64,000 nucleotides of DNA from assembly GCA_020063565.1 (NCBI GenBank), contig JAICDB010000010.1:1-64000 (forward strand), read 5' to 3'. The position numbers and the translations under genes were made by a program. Shown here piece after piece: positions 39,929 through 52,909 of this stretch. The notes beneath the pieces were generated by a model that was given only the letters and a program-made list of their open reading frames with translations, did not search any database and was not told the DNA's origin. Position 1 is the stretch's first letter. Every line of letters starts with the position of its first letter. The DNA comes from Clostridiales bacterium. GTDB taxonomy: Bacteria; Bacillota; DSM-16504; Desulfitibacterales; JAICDB01.

Positions 39929-40096
39929 ATGATGAAAATTTGTCCTTTATGCGGGAGTAAAGCAGTAGGTCAAATAGCTGTAGATCGCTATTATTGTTGG
40001 GATTGCTTGGTGGAATATGACAAAAATAATAGGATTCACGAAGTTCTAGAAGACGGCAGTTTGAATACTTTTGAAGTACCTGAACCATATCTTTAG
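39929..40096 (+). CDS. Small zinc-ribbon protein
   Basis: 55 residues from ATG at 39929 (a second ATG follows directly), behind GAGGGGTGAGA. Two knuckles, CPLC near the start and CWDC about 20 residues later, make a probable zinc ribbon; the C-terminal half is acidic. Function unknown; the tight packing with flanking genes and a good ribosome binding site support it as real. Confidence 0.75.
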   Translation: MMKICPLCGSKAVGQIAVDRYYCWDCLVEYDKNNRIHEVLEDGSLNTFEVPEPYL

Positions 40097-40110
40097 AGGA
40101 GGAATCCGTC

Positions 40111-40272
40111 ATGAGAAGCTTTCTAAATGGTCTCTTAACAGGAGGAATAATAGGAGTCATAATAGCACTGCTCTTTTTTACTCCCGATGTTGCCTTTAAT
40201 TCCGATGTAAAATTGGGAAAGGTACGTAAATTGCATAAAAAGACTAAACGGATGACCAAAGATGTTTTTTAA
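40111..40272 (+). CDS. Small YtxH-like membrane protein
   Basis: 53 residues from ATG at 40111 behind AGAGGAGGAATCCGTC. It has one N-terminal membrane helix with a glycine-rich start (FLNGLLTGGIIGVIIALLF) followed by a Pro and a very basic tail (KLHKKTKRMTK). The layout resembles YtxH-type small proteins. Function unknown. Confidence 0.7.
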   Translation: MRSFLNGLLTGGIIGVIIALLFFTPDVAFNSDVKLGKVRKLHKKTKRMTKDVF

Positions 40273-40300
40273 ACATATTAAGTTTAATTAGGGTTATAAA

Positions 40301-41335
40301 ATGAATTTCAAGATAACTCCTAGAAGACTACGAATTTTAATATTAATAATTGCCTCAGGCCTTATAATTTACTTTTTATACCTGGTAAAATCGATATTAC
40401 CACCATTTATATTTGCTATAATTCTTGCCTATGTCCTTAACCCTGTTATTAAATTTATAGAACAGCATGGAGCCAAAAGGACATATGCAATAATTATTAC
40501 TTATTTAAGTTTTATTCTAATTATCTTTTTAATTTCATTTTATGGTTTTCCTATTTTACTAAAAGAAATGAATGCTTTTGCAGAAACGATTCCAGATTAT
40601 ACAAACCAGCTGCAAGAAATGGTACGTAACTTCTATAGGGACTTTCAAAGGGTAGAAATACCAGAAAGTGTAAGGCAGGTAACAAATGAAAATATACAGC
40701 ACCTGGAACAACTCTTACTGGACAGTCTCGATAAAATGGTCAATAAAATATGGGGGGTTTTTTCCAGTCTTTTTAGTATCATAATTGCTCCCATTCTGAC
40801 ATTTTACATACTAAAGGATTCAGATCATATCAGTGAAAGAATACTTAATATTTTACCTACAAGCTTTAGAGATGAGTTTATAGAGTTGTGGCAAAGTATA
40901 GATTGGGTCTTAACTAAATTTATCAGGGGACATTTACTTGTAGCAGGTTTGGTTGGACTTGCAAGTACAATAGGTTTTACCATCATAAATATGAAGTTTG
41001 CTATTTTACTAGGTATTATAGCAGGGTTAGCAGATTTGATTCCATATTTTGGGCCTATTCTTGGAGCTATACCGGCAGTTGCGCTGGCACTCTTAAATTC
41101 CAAATGGCAGGCGCTGTATGTTTTAATAGTAATGTTTATAATTCAACAACTTGAAAGTAATTTTCTATCACCTAAGATTTTAGGAGAAAGTGTGGGACTT
41201 CACCCTCTGGTGGTTATATTTGTACTCTTAGCAGGAGGACATCTCTTTGGGGTATTAGGAATGCTATTAGCTGTACCGGTGGCTGCTGTTGGAAGAATTA
41301 CAATAAACTATGTTTTTCGAAAAATGATTTCTTAA
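40301..41335 (+). CDS. AI-2E family transporter (YrrI-like)
   Basis: 344 residues with seven or eight hydrophobic segments and the family signatures ILAYVLNPVIKF, GIIAGLADLIPYFGPILGAIPA and a conserved VGLHPLVVIFVLLAGGHLFGVLGMLLAVPVAA-type end. Members include TqsA-like exporters and Na+/H+ antiporters; substrate unknown. In B. subtilis yrrI directly precedes alaS, as here. Confidence 0.88.
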   Translation: MNFKITPRRLRILILIIASGLIIYFLYLVKSILPPFIFAIILAYVLNPVIKFIEQHGAKRTYAIIITYLSFILIIFLISFYGFPILLKEMNAFAETIPDYTNQLQEMVRNFYRDFQRVEIPESVRQVTNENIQHLEQLLLDSLDKMVNKIWGVFSSLFSIIIAPILTFYILKDSDHISERILNILPTSFRDEFIELWQSIDWVLTKFIRGHLLVAGLVGLASTIGFTIINMKFAILLGIIAGLADLIPYFGPILGAIPAVALALLNSKWQALYVLIVMFIIQQLESNFLSPKILGESVGLHPLVVIFVLLAGGHLFGVLGMLLAVPVAAVGRITINYVFRKMIS

Positions 41336-41336
41336 A

Positions 41337-41366
41337 TTGACAAGCTCTTTATCTATAGCTTATAAT
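41337..41366 (+). promoter_or_regulatory. Strong promoter for alaS
   Basis: Consensus TTGACA (41337-41342), 18-bp spacer, consensus TATAAT (41361-41366). The -35 overlaps the last base of the upstream gene's region. It predicts a leader of about 150 nt before alaS. Confidence 0.8.
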
Positions 41367-41421
41367 AATACCAAAATTGTACAATATATTTAAGGGAAGA
41401 GAACGGTAATATTATGGGCTT

Positions 41422-41467
41422 AACTCCTCGTCCCTGATATACTATCAGGATTTGAGGGGTTTTTAAG
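41422..41467 (+). promoter_or_regulatory. Terminator-like hairpin in the alaS leader
   Basis: AACTCCTC pairs with GAGGGGTT (one G-U) and encloses a second perfect stem CCTGATA-TAC-TATCAGG; TTTTT follows. It lies between the promoter and alaS, so it can act as an attenuator. The conserved T-box AGGGTGGNACCGCG sequence is not present. Confidence 0.65.
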
Positions 41468-41491
41468 TTTAAAAGGTGAATAGGTAAGTAA

Positions 41492-45159
<3,668 letters not shown>

Positions 45160-45320
45160 ACTACCATCTCGCTTTGCAGTGATATTACAATTATAGCCGA
45201 TTTTTGTAATTATAAAAACAATAAAGTATGTATTTTCCAGTGTAATTTAGAGGAATATTATAGTTAACGGAGAATTAGATTATTATAGCAAAAGAAGTTA
45301 CCCTAGGGGGGACATCTAAA

Positions 45321-45578
45321 ATGAACATGGAACGTACTATGATGTTTAAGGTGGAAAAAGAAGAGAAACCTGATGCCAAACAAATCTTAGAGCAAGTATA
45401 CAGCTCTTTAAAAGAAAAAGGATATAACCCCATCAATCAACTGGTTGGTTACCTTTTATCGGGTGATCCGGCCTACGTGACAAGCTATAACAATGCCAGA
45501 AATTTAATACGTAAGTTGGAAAGAGACGAGTTACTTGAAGAATTGTTGAGAAGTTACTTAGATGAGAATGAAAGCTAA
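45321..45578 (+). CDS. ireB: IreB family regulatory phosphoprotein (UPF0297, YrzL)
   Basis: 85 residues with the conserved block [23 protein letters not shown] (about residues 32-54, quoted in part) that defines UPF0297. In Enterococcus, IreB is a substrate of the Ser/Thr kinase IreK and regulates cephalosporin resistance. The ATG follows TAGGGGGGACATCTAAA. Start of the conserved ireB-ruvX-DUF1292 group after alaS. Confidence 0.93.
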   Translation: MNMERTMMFKVEKEEKPDAKQILEQVYSSLKEKGYNPINQLVGYLLSGDPAYVTSYNNARNLIRKLERDELLEELLRSYLDENES

Positions 45579-45599
45579 AATTATTGTTTGGAGAGTATT

Positions 45600-46019
45600 A
45601 TGAAAAGATTTATGGGATTAGATGTAGGTGAAAAAACTATAGGAGTAGCAGTAAGTGATCTTTTAGGGATAACCGCTCAAGGAGTAAAAACAATTAAGCG
45701 AAAAGAACTTGAGAGTGATTTAAGAGAATTAAAGTCTCTTGTTGATCAATATGAAGTTGACACAATAATAGTGGGTCTGCCTCGAAATATGAATGGTTCC
45801 TATGGAGGATCCGCACAGAGAGCAAAAGAATTTGGTGAAATTCTTGAAAAAGAGTTGAATTATAAAATAGTATATTGGGATGAGAGGCTAAGTACTGTAA
45901 GTGCGGAAAAGGCGCTTTTAGAAGCTGATGTATCTAGAAAAAAAAGACGTGGAGTTATTGACAAACTAGCAGCAGTGATAATATTACAAAATTATTTAGA
46001 TTATAACCATAAAGTATAG
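45600..46019 (+). CDS. ruvX: RuvX/YqgF putative Holliday junction resolvase
   Basis: 139 residues from the ATG at 45600 (TTGGAGAGTATT upstream; the in-frame TTG at 45588 is part of that site). RNase H fold: GLDVGEKTIGVAVSD with a catalytic Asp, VGLPRNMNGSYG, DERLSTVSAE and a C-terminal IDKLAAVIILQNYLD with the last acidic residue. It is linked to rRNA maturation and DNA repair. Confidence 0.95.
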   Translation: MKRFMGLDVGEKTIGVAVSDLLGITAQGVKTIKRKELESDLRELKSLVDQYEVDTIIVGLPRNMNGSYGGSAQRAKEFGEILEKELNYKIVYWDERLSTVSAEKALLEADVSRKKRRGVIDKLAAVIILQNYLDYNHKV

Positions 46020-46031
46020 GAAGGTGAAAAT

Positions 46032-46307
46032 ATGTCCAATGAAGATAACAGGGTAGTACTGCTTGATGAAACAGGTAAAGAAATGGAGTTTGAAGTTATA
46101 GATATGTTGGAAGTTGATGATGAAGAATATGCAATACTGCTTCCTATAGAAGAAAAGGGCAAGGAAAATGAGGAAGCGGTTATCCTTAAAGTAGGTGTTG
46201 ATGAAAATGGCGAGGATATACTGTATGAAATAGAAAACGACGATGAGTGGGAAATGGTAGCACAGGCTTGGAAAGATAGCATAAAAGATAATGGTGGACT
46301 ACAGTGA
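46032..46307 (+). CDS. DUF1292 family protein (YrzB)
   Basis: 91 residues, strongly acidic, with the DUF1292 pattern FEVIDMLEVDDEEYAILLP. Function unknown. It lies 12 nt after ruvX, and a terminator follows. Confidence 0.92.
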   Translation: MSNEDNRVVLLDETGKEMEFEVIDMLEVDDEEYAILLPIEEKGKENEEAVILKVGVDENGEDILYEIENDDEWEMVAQAWKDSIKDNGGLQ

Positions 46308-46328
46308 ATTAATGACCATTAACTCTAT

Positions 46329-46370
46329 ACAACCCCTTTTGATTAAGGTTATCAAAAGGGGTTGTTCTTT
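46329..46370 (+). terminator. Terminator of the ireB-ruvX-DUF1292 operon
   Basis: CAACCCCTTTTGAT pairs with ATCAAAAGGGGTTG around AAGGTT, followed by TTCTTT. Confidence 0.88.
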
Positions 46371-46423
46371 CCTTAACCCCGTTTTCATAATATTGTAAGA
46401 GACTATATTATATGCGGGGGATA

Positions 46424-47770
46424 ATGGTGAAAAATAAATTGAAATTTGTTTCTAAAATTTGTTTTCTTACATTAGCTATTACTACAGCAATTATATTTTT
46501 ATCTGCTTTGAGTTTTTATGTAAATTATCAAGGAAGAGTTTTACCTGGAGTTACTTTAGAAGGAATAAATCTCTCAGGAAAAAATAAGTTGGAAGCTAAA
46601 AGTACAATTTTAGAATTTACAGATAAAAATCTGGCTAAAGAAGTTAACTTAATATATAAAACCAATAGATGGTCTTTAAGATATGAAGAATTGGGCTTAA
46701 CTCCAGAGATCGATGAAGTCATTACGAAGGCATTTAATGTAGGAAGGGAACGAAAATTAAAAAACCGTCTTAAATCTTTTTGGAAAGCCATCACTTCTGG
46801 ATATGATTTGAAAATTCATTATAAAATTGACCATATAAAACTGGAAAAAGCAATGAGTGAGATAAAAAATATTGTAGAAATTGCTCCAGTAAATGCTTCG
46901 TATCTTATAAAGTGGGACAATACTGTAGAAATAAAACCTGGCAAAATGGGCAAAAAGGTAAACGACAGGTTATTTAAAAAGCAGATAGTGGATGGGTTCA
47001 AGGTTGGGCATGACACGCTAAACATACCAGTCAGAGATGTAATGCCCGACATTACCACTTCAGATGTATATGGTATGAAAATTACAGGATTACTGGCTGA
47101 ATACGAAACTTTTTTTAATGAAAACAAGAAGAATCGCTCACATAATGTTAAGCTGGCAGCAAAGAAACTTGACGGAGTAGAAATTCCGCCCGGAGAAAAT
47201 TTTTCGTTTAATGAAACTATAGGCCCTAGAACTGAAAAACAAGGTTTTAAAGAGGCTACTGTTATAGTAGGCAATAAATTTACTCTTGGCCTTGGAGGGG
47301 GAGTATGTCAGGTTTCAAGCACATTATATAATTCAGTCCTGAAGGCCGGACTTTCCATTGTTGAAAGAGAGAATCACTCATTAATAATTGGTTATGTTCC
47401 CATGGGCTTAGATGCAACTGTTGTTTACGGGTATATAGATTTTAAATTCCTAAATGAGACAGGTGGTTATGTGGTTATTAGAAGTAAAGCTGAAAATGGC
47501 AGGCTCATTATAAAAATTTTTGGGTGTAGAGAGGAAAAACCTGAAATAAAGATAGTTCGAAATTATCGTACCATAGAGCCTCCACTAAAAATTATCCCGG
47601 AATCTTCCTTGCCAAAGGGCACTGAAAAAATTAAAGAAGAGGGGAAGGCAGGATATAAGGTTGAAGTAATTAGATATTTTTATCGTGATGGAAATATATT
47701 TAAAAAGGAAAAAATCTCAAGCGATTACTATCCTCCAGAGCCTAAAGTCGTAATAATTGGTACAAATTAA
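46424..47770 (+). CDS. VanW family exported protein
   Basis: 448 residues from ATG 46424 (CGGGGGATA upstream; an ATG at 46412 lies before that site). One N-terminal membrane helix, a peptidoglycan-binding-4-like region (about 60-220), then the VanW domain with FSFNETIGPRTEKQGF and the highly conserved GVCQVSSTLYNSVLKAG (about 295-312), and a short G5-like tail. VanW proteins are named from vancomycin clusters but have no defined biochemistry. Probably cell-wall associated. Confidence 0.88.
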   Translation: MVKNKLKFVSKICFLTLAITTAIIFLSALSFYVNYQGRVLPGVTLEGINLSGKNKLEAKSTILEFTDKNLAKEVNLIYKTNRWSLRYEELGLTPEIDEVITKAFNVGRERKLKNRLKSFWKAITSGYDLKIHYKIDHIKLEKAMSEIKNIVEIAPVNASYLIKWDNTVEIKPGKMGKKVNDRLFKKQIVDGFKVGHDTLNIPVRDVMPDITTSDVYGMKITGLLAEYETFFNENKKNRSHNVKLAAKKLDGVEIPPGENFSFNETIGPRTEKQGFKEATVIVGNKFTLGLGGGVCQVSSTLYNSVLKAGLSIVERENHSLIIGYVPMGLDATVVYGYIDFKFLNETGGYVVIRSKAENGRLIIKIFGCREEKPEIKIVRNYRTIEPPLKIIPESSLPKGTEKIKEEGKAGYKVEVIRYFYRDGNIFKKEKISSDYYPPEPKVVIIGTN

Positions 47771-47833
47771 CCTTGTCATAATTTGTAATAATTTGTATAA
47801 TTGTTTAAGGCGTAAAAGTTTGGAGTGATAGTA

Positions 47834-48874
47834 ATGAAAGCAGAAACTGCACCTGCTTCAAATAATAATCTTACCTTACCTAAAGTATTTGGAATAATAA
47901 TTATATTTTTATTTTTATTTGTAGCTTCAACAGCTTATTGGGTAAAAGTACAATTAGAACCTGTTGATCCACATGCAGGAGATGTAACTGTAGTAATTTC
48001 TGCCAATAGTACCACAGCAGACATTGCAGAGCTTTTATATAAAGAGGGGATTATAAGAAACAGTTATTTTTTCAGAGTTTATGCAAGAATTTCAAGATTA
48101 GATAGAGATCTTAAGGCAGGTAATTATGTTTTAAGTCCTGCACACTCTTTGCCAGAAATAGTTGATAAGCTATCTAAAGGCAGTGTGACATTGCGTTCAT
48201 TTACAATACCCGAAGGTTACACAGTCAAACAAATAGCTGAAAGGTTGGCAGAGGAAGGTTTTATTAATAAAGGACGTTTTTTAGATTTAGCTGAAAATGG
48301 AGAATTTGATTTCCCATATTCTGAAAGTTTATCTGAAGGAGAAAATCGTCTTGAAGGATTTCTTTTTCCGGATACTTATAAAATACCCGATTATTATACC
48401 GAAGAGCAAATTATCCAGTTGATGTTGGATCGTTTTACAGAAGTTTATAATAACAGTATCAAGAAAAAAGCTGAAGACATGGGAATGAGCGTAAAGGAGA
48501 CAGTCACTTTAGCTTCAATTATAGAGCGTGAGGTACAGGATCCATCAGAAAGGGAGATAGTTTCCGGAGTTTTTCATAATAGGCTGAAAATAGAGATGCC
48601 ACTTCAATCATGTGCTACAGTTCAGTATATTTTAGGTGAAACAAAAGAAGTATTATTAAATGAGGATATAGAAAAACCAAGTCCATATAATACCTACTTG
48701 CATCCCGGTTTACCACCCGGACCAATTGCCAGTCCGGGCAAAGCGTCACTTTTAGCTGCAGTTTCGCCGGCAGACGTCGAATACTTATACTTTGTATCAA
48801 AAGGTGATGGAACCCACCACTTTAGTACCACATTAAAAGAACACAATGCTGCCAAGAAAAAATATCTTAAATAG
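47834..48874 (+). CDS. mltG: Endolytic murein transglycosylase MltG
   Basis: 346 residues from the ATG at 47834 (TTTGGAGTGATAGTA upstream). N-terminal membrane helix (about 20-40), a LysM-like region (GNYVLSPAHSLPEIVDKL), and the YceG catalytic domain with the Glu of ASIIEREV and the downstream NTYLHPGLPPGPIASPG. It cleaves nascent glycan strands and sets their length. In B. subtilis yrrL occupies the same place. Confidence 0.95.
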   Translation: MKAETAPASNNNLTLPKVFGIIIIFLFLFVASTAYWVKVQLEPVDPHAGDVTVVISANSTTADIAELLYKEGIIRNSYFFRVYARISRLDRDLKAGNYVLSPAHSLPEIVDKLSKGSVTLRSFTIPEGYTVKQIAERLAEEGFINKGRFLDLAENGEFDFPYSESLSEGENRLEGFLFPDTYKIPDYYTEEQIIQLMLDRFTEVYNNSIKKKAEDMGMSVKETVTLASIIEREVQDPSEREIVSGVFHNRLKIEMPLQSCATVQYILGETKEVLLNEDIEKPSPYNTYLHPGLPPGPIASPGKASLLAAVSPADVEYLYFVSKGDGTHHFSTTLKEHNAAKKKYLK

Positions 48875-48878
48875 AATG

Positions 48879-48920
48879 AAAGGTGTGCAGTGGACTCTGT
48901 ACGCCTTATATTTATTTTTA
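48879..48920 (+). terminator. mltG terminator
   Basis: AAGGTGTGCAG (48880-48890) pairs with CTGTACGCCTT (48897-48907) using two G-U pairs, then a T-rich tract. Confidence 0.7.
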
Positions 48921-49034
48921 TGGTTTTATTTGTACTTGTTAATAAAATTTGCTAAACTACATTAAGAGATTTAGTGTAAAATTTAGAAATACTAGTAGTA
49001 AAAATTTTAAGTCTCCTTCTTGAGGAGTGGTATC

Positions 49035-49700
49035 TTGAAAAATCTTGTAGAAGATAGGGTAACAGATTACTTACGTTCCTTAATACCACCTTATGATGAA
49101 AAATTGCAAAACCTGGCCAGGCAATGTCGAAAAGCACATGTTCCCATTGTTGAACCGGAAGTAGCGCAATTGCTTCTTTTTTTAGTAAGCAGCAGAAAAC
49201 CTAAGAAAATTTTGGAAATAGGAACGGCGGTAGGATATTCTTCTATTCTAATGGGAAGGGTAATTAGACAATATAAAGGTAGTATTGCTACTATAGAAAG
49301 AAATAGGGCACGTTATCTCTCAGCACGGAAAAATATTGAAAATGCAGGTTTAGATGAGTATATTAATTTAATTTACGGTGATGCATCTGATATTCTAATT
49401 GAGTTAAAGGACAGTTATGATATGGTTTTTCTTGATGCAGCTAAAGGACAGTATCTTAATTTTTATCCTGAAATATATCGTCTTTTATTGCCCGGGGGAA
49501 TCCTAGTAGCAGATAATGTTCTTTATAGGGGACTTGTTATACCTGGTTCAACCTTTCATAGACGAAAAAAGACTATGGTATGCAGGTTACGGAAATTTTT
49601 GCAAGAATTAAATACAAACCCTAGTTTAACAACTACGATTTTGCCAATTGGTGATGGAGTTGCTATAGCCTATAAAGAAGGAGATATGCAAAATGTTTAA
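49035..49700 (+). CDS. trmR: tRNA 5-hydroxyuridine methyltransferase (TrmR-like O-methyltransferase)
   Basis: 221 residues from TTG at 49035 (TTGAGGAGTGGTATC upstream; the in-frame TTG at 49020 begins that site). Class I SAM fold of the catechol-O-methyltransferase type: EIGTAVGYSSI, then DMVFLDAAKGQY and VADNVLYRG. B. subtilis TrmR (YrrM), at the same locus, methylates ho5U34 to mo5U34. It overlaps the U32 gene, whose relatives make ho5U34. Confidence 0.87.
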   Translation: MKNLVEDRVTDYLRSLIPPYDEKLQNLARQCRKAHVPIVEPEVAQLLLFLVSSRKPKKILEIGTAVGYSSILMGRVIRQYKGSIATIERNRARYLSARKNIENAGLDEYINLIYGDASDILIELKDSYDMVFLDAAKGQYLNFYPEIYRLLLPGGILVADNVLYRGLVIPGSTFHRRKKTMVCRLRKFLQELNTNPSLTTTILPIGDGVAIAYKEGDMQNV

Positions 49701-50910
49701 ACCTGAAATATTGGCTCCTGCAGGTGACCTGGAAAAGCTAAAATTTGCTTGTATTTACGGTGCAGATGCTGTATATCTCGGAGGAAGACAGTATGGTTTG
49801 AGAGCCGCAGCAGGTAACTTCAGTTTAGAAGAAATAAAGGAAGGTGTTTCGTTTGCGCATTCTCGGGGTAAGAAAGTGTATGTAACTGTAAATATATTTG
49901 CTCATAATAAAGATTTAATAAGTTTGCCAGATTATCTAGGAGAGTTAACTGAGCTTGATGTAGATGGGGTAATAGTATCAGATCCTGGCATAATTCGAAT
50001 TGTACGGCAGGTTGCTCCCCTACTTCCTCTCCACTTAAGCACCCAGGCTAATATGACAAACTGGTCGAGCGCTCTGTTTTGGAAAGAACTTGGCTTCCAA
50101 AGATTAGTCTTGGCACGTGAATTGTCATTACAAGAAATAAGTGAAATATCCAGTAAAGTGGATATTGAACTGGAAGCATTTGTCCATGGTGCTATGTGCA
50201 TGTCATATTCAGGCAGATGTATTATAAGTAATTTTTTAACTGGGCGAGGTGCTAATCAGGGAGAATGTGCCCATCCCTGCCGTTATAAATATTATTTAGT
50301 AGAAGAAAAAAGACCGGGTGAATGTATGCCTGTAGAAGAAGATGAAAGGGGAAGTTATATCTTTAATTCCCGAGATTTGTGCATGTTACCCCACTTGAAG
50401 GATCTGGTAGAAGCAGGTATCCACAGTTTTAAAATTGAGGGGAGAATGAAGAGTATCCACTATGTGGCAACTGTTGTAAAAGCCTATAGGGAGGTACTTG
50501 ATAGCTGCATTGAAGGGGAAGAAAATAGTGAGCAAGTATCAAAGTGGTTAAATGAGTTAAAAAAGGTTAGTCATAGGGGTTATACCACTGGGTTTTATTA
50601 TAAGCCTCCAACTGCAGAGGATCATAATTATGAAACCTCTTCCTATATTAGAGAATATGAATTTATAGGTATAGTAAAAGGTTATTCTAAAGAACAAAAT
50701 GCTTATGAAATTGAGCAGAGAAATCGGTTTGCAAAGGGGGAAACAATTGAGCTTTTTACTCCTTCCGGAGAAATATTTACCTATACGATAAATCACATGA
50801 AAAATGAGGAAGGAGAGAGTATTGATGCTGCCCCACACCCTCAACAAATAGTCTATCTTCCACTAAAGCAAAAAGTGGAGCCTTTTACCATACTCAGGAG
50901 GAAGAAATAA
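49693..50910 (+). CDS. U32-family protein, TrhP-like tRNA hydroxylation factor
   Basis: 405 residues. The peptidase U32 signature is present around FVHGAMCMSYSGRCIIS, with a Cys-rich Fe-S-type set (CMSYSGRC, GECAHPCRY). Relatives YrrN/YrrO (TrhP) use prephenate to hydroxylate U34 of tRNA; others act on 23S rRNA. The adjoining TrmR gene supports the tRNA role. Only one U32 gene is here, whereas B. subtilis has two. Confidence 0.85.
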   Translation: MFKPEILAPAGDLEKLKFACIYGADAVYLGGRQYGLRAAAGNFSLEEIKEGVSFAHSRGKKVYVTVNIFAHNKDLISLPDYLGELTELDVDGVIVSDPGIIRIVRQVAPLLPLHLSTQANMTNWSSALFWKELGFQRLVLARELSLQEISEISSKVDIELEAFVHGAMCMSYSGRCIISNFLTGRGANQGECAHPCRYKYYLVEEKRPGECMPVEEDERGSYIFNSRDLCMLPHLKDLVEAGIHSFKIEGRMKSIHYVATVVKAYREVLDSCIEGEENSEQVSKWLNELKKVSHRGYTTGFYYKPPTAEDHNYETSSYIREYEFIGIVKGYSKEQNAYEIEQRNRFAKGETIELFTPSGEIFTYTINHMKNEEGESIDAAPHPQQIVYLPLKQKVEPFTILRRKK

Positions 50911-51119
50911 TGGAAATCAGAGATATAACTTTAAAAATCAAAGTAACCCCTCAGGATATAGATTTTATCAATAAAATTATAGAGGCATATGAAGGAATTG
51001 CCCTGGTAAGTACTGTAGACGCCAAGGAAGGTATACTTAAGATTCATACTTCACCTGGTAATTATGAAGATTTACAGTATATTTTAGATACGCTTCCTCG
51101 TAAATATGAAATTATCTAA
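50910..51119 (+). CDS. DUF4911 family small protein
   Basis: 69 residues; its ATG overlaps the U32 stop (TAATG). The pattern of two beta strands and two helices with QDIDFINKIIEAYEG and LRY-like YILDTLPRKYEII matches DUF4911. Function unknown; translationally coupled to the tRNA-modification gene. Confidence 0.78.
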   Translation: MEIRDITLKIKVTPQDIDFINKIIEAYEGIALVSTVDAKEGILKIHTSPGNYEDLQYILDTLPRKYEII

Positions 51120-51207
51120 GGAGAAAATAAATTGATAACCTTGTTTTACGGAATATTATAATTGCCTTTAATCAAAACTAACTAAAAAAAGGTTAAAGGT
51201 GTTTTTT

Positions 51208-52878
51208 ATGTCTATAAAGCTCAGAAAGCACAGATTAAAAATAGTTTTTTTATTATTTTCATTATTTTCTACTGCTCTTTTGATAAGGTTAAGTTATTTG
51301 CAAATTTATAAAAGTTCTATACTAGCACAGCAGGCTGCTGAAGCAAGAAATTACTATATACCGGCAGAGAAATATTTGAGGGGAGATATTGTAGATCGTA
51401 ATGGCAAAAGTCTATTAGATAGTAAAGAAGAACCAGCATTAATTGTTGTACCTAGTATGATAAAGAGCTCTGAAAATATAAGAAAACTGGCAAATATTTT
51501 AAAAGAAGACCCCCGAAAAATTGAAGAAAAAATTTTTAGATCGAAAGGTATGTCATATGGTAATGCACCTCGAGTTATAAAATATTCTTTAGGTTCACAA
51601 GAAAAAAGTACAATTGAGAAAGAAGATATTGAGGGAGTATTTATAGTTCCTATTAAAATGAGATACGGACCCGGGTCTCTTGCGAGACACCTTGTGGGAC
51701 ATTTGATGGTTGGAAAAGGTGTTAAAGGGATTGAAAGAATATATGATGTAGAGCTAACTAACAATTCACCTGATTTTTTTTGGAAAGTAGTATTTGATGC
51801 AAGAGGAAATGTAATTCCTGGCTTAAGTTTTAAAAAGGTTTTAGTAAAAGAACAAAAAGAAAAACAGATTTTACTTACGATAGATAAAGAAATTCAAAGA
51901 ATTGTCGAAAAGATTATGGATGAAAATGTGAATAGAGGGGCCGTTGTTGTTATGAATCCTTACAATGGGGATATACTGGCGGCAGCAAGCAGACCAAATT
52001 TTTTTCAAAAAGAGATTGGAAAAGATGATGAGAATATAAATTATCTCAACAAGGCATTTGAACATTATTACCCGGGCTCAATTTATAAACTAGTAGTAGC
52101 TGCTGCAGCATTGGAGGAGAATATTGTAAAACCCGGTGAAAATTTTTATTGTAGCGGTCAACATGTTTTTCCTTCAGGATTGACAATAAACTGTTGGAAT
52201 GAAGAGGGACATGGTAATTTAACTTTCAATGAGGCACTGGCACTTTCATGCAATTCTACATTTATTGAGATAGCCTTACGTCTGGGAAGATATAATTTGT
52301 TTAAATACAGTAAAAAGTTTGGATTGACTTCCGATGATATTTTAGGCTATCCATTACCTGAATTCACTCCTGTGAATATTGATTATGGGCCTGGCAAAGT
52401 AGCAAATGCCTCCATGGGACAAGAAGGGATTAGGGTTACACCGGTTCAGATTGCAGCTTTAATTTCATGCATTGCAAACGGTGGTACAAGAGTTACCCCT
52501 CGAGTGGTACAGGGAATAGTCGATGAAAATGGTAATTATACTAAAAGTATTGCCTCTAATGTTTCAGGTCCGGTTATGAGTAAAGAGAACGCAGAAAAAT
52601 TACAAAAAATGCTTACAGAAGCGACATTATGGGGAACAGGAAAGAATGCCTGGATACCGGAAATTGGTGCTGCAGGAAAGACAGGTTCTGCTGAAACTGG
52701 TGCTACTGACGAGGAAGGGAATAGTGTATTAAATGCCTGGTTTGCAGGTTATGCTCCTTTAGATAACCCTAGATATACTGTAGTTGTTTTGGTAGAGGGT
52801 GGAAAGTCGGGAGGAACAAGTGCGGCACCGGTATTTAAGGAAATAATGTCTAATATATTAAAAAAGGAGAGGGAGTAA
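51208..52878 (+). CDS. Penicillin-binding protein 2 family transpeptidase
   Basis: 556 residues from the ATG at 51208 (AAAGGTG upstream). One N-terminal membrane helix, a dimerisation/pedestal domain, then the transpeptidase domain with the acyl-serine in PGSIYKLV (S-x-x-K, about residue 294), SCNS and the KTGSAETG triad (about 488-495). It resembles the B. subtilis YrrR/PbpI and SpoVD/FtsI group without PASTA domains. Probable role in septal or spore wall synthesis. Its last codons double as a terminator for the opposite strand. Confidence 0.9.
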   Translation: MSIKLRKHRLKIVFLLFSLFSTALLIRLSYLQIYKSSILAQQAAEARNYYIPAEKYLRGDIVDRNGKSLLDSKEEPALIVVPSMIKSSENIRKLANILKEDPRKIEEKIFRSKGMSYGNAPRVIKYSLGSQEKSTIEKEDIEGVFIVPIKMRYGPGSLARHLVGHLMVGKGVKGIERIYDVELTNNSPDFFWKVVFDARGNVIPGLSFKKVLVKEQKEKQILLTIDKEIQRIVEKIMDENVNRGAVVVMNPYNGDILAAASRPNFFQKEIGKDDENINYLNKAFEHYYPGSIYKLVVAAAALEENIVKPGENFYCSGQHVFPSGLTINCWNEEGHGNLTFNEALALSCNSTFIEIALRLGRYNLFKYSKKFGLTSDDILGYPLPEFTPVNIDYGPGKVANASMGQEGIRVTPVQIAALISCIANGGTRVTPRVVQGIVDENGNYTKSIASNVSGPVMSKENAEKLQKMLTEATLWGTGKNAWIPEIGAAGKTGSAETGATDEEGNSVLNAWFAGYAPLDNPRYTVVVLVEGGKSGGTSAAPVFKEIMSNILKKERE

Positions 52879-52886
52879 CCCTCTCC
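52858..52886 (-). terminator. Minus-strand terminator of the MttB operon, overlapping the PBP stop codon
   Basis: GGAGAGGG (52866-52873) and CCCTCTCC (52879-52886) form an 8-bp perfect stem with a 5-nt loop. The A tract at 52858-52865 gives a T run on the minus strand. The stem includes the last PBP codons and stop. Confidence 0.85.
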
Positions 52887-52909
52887 TAGAGCTCCATATC
52901 ATTTAACCA

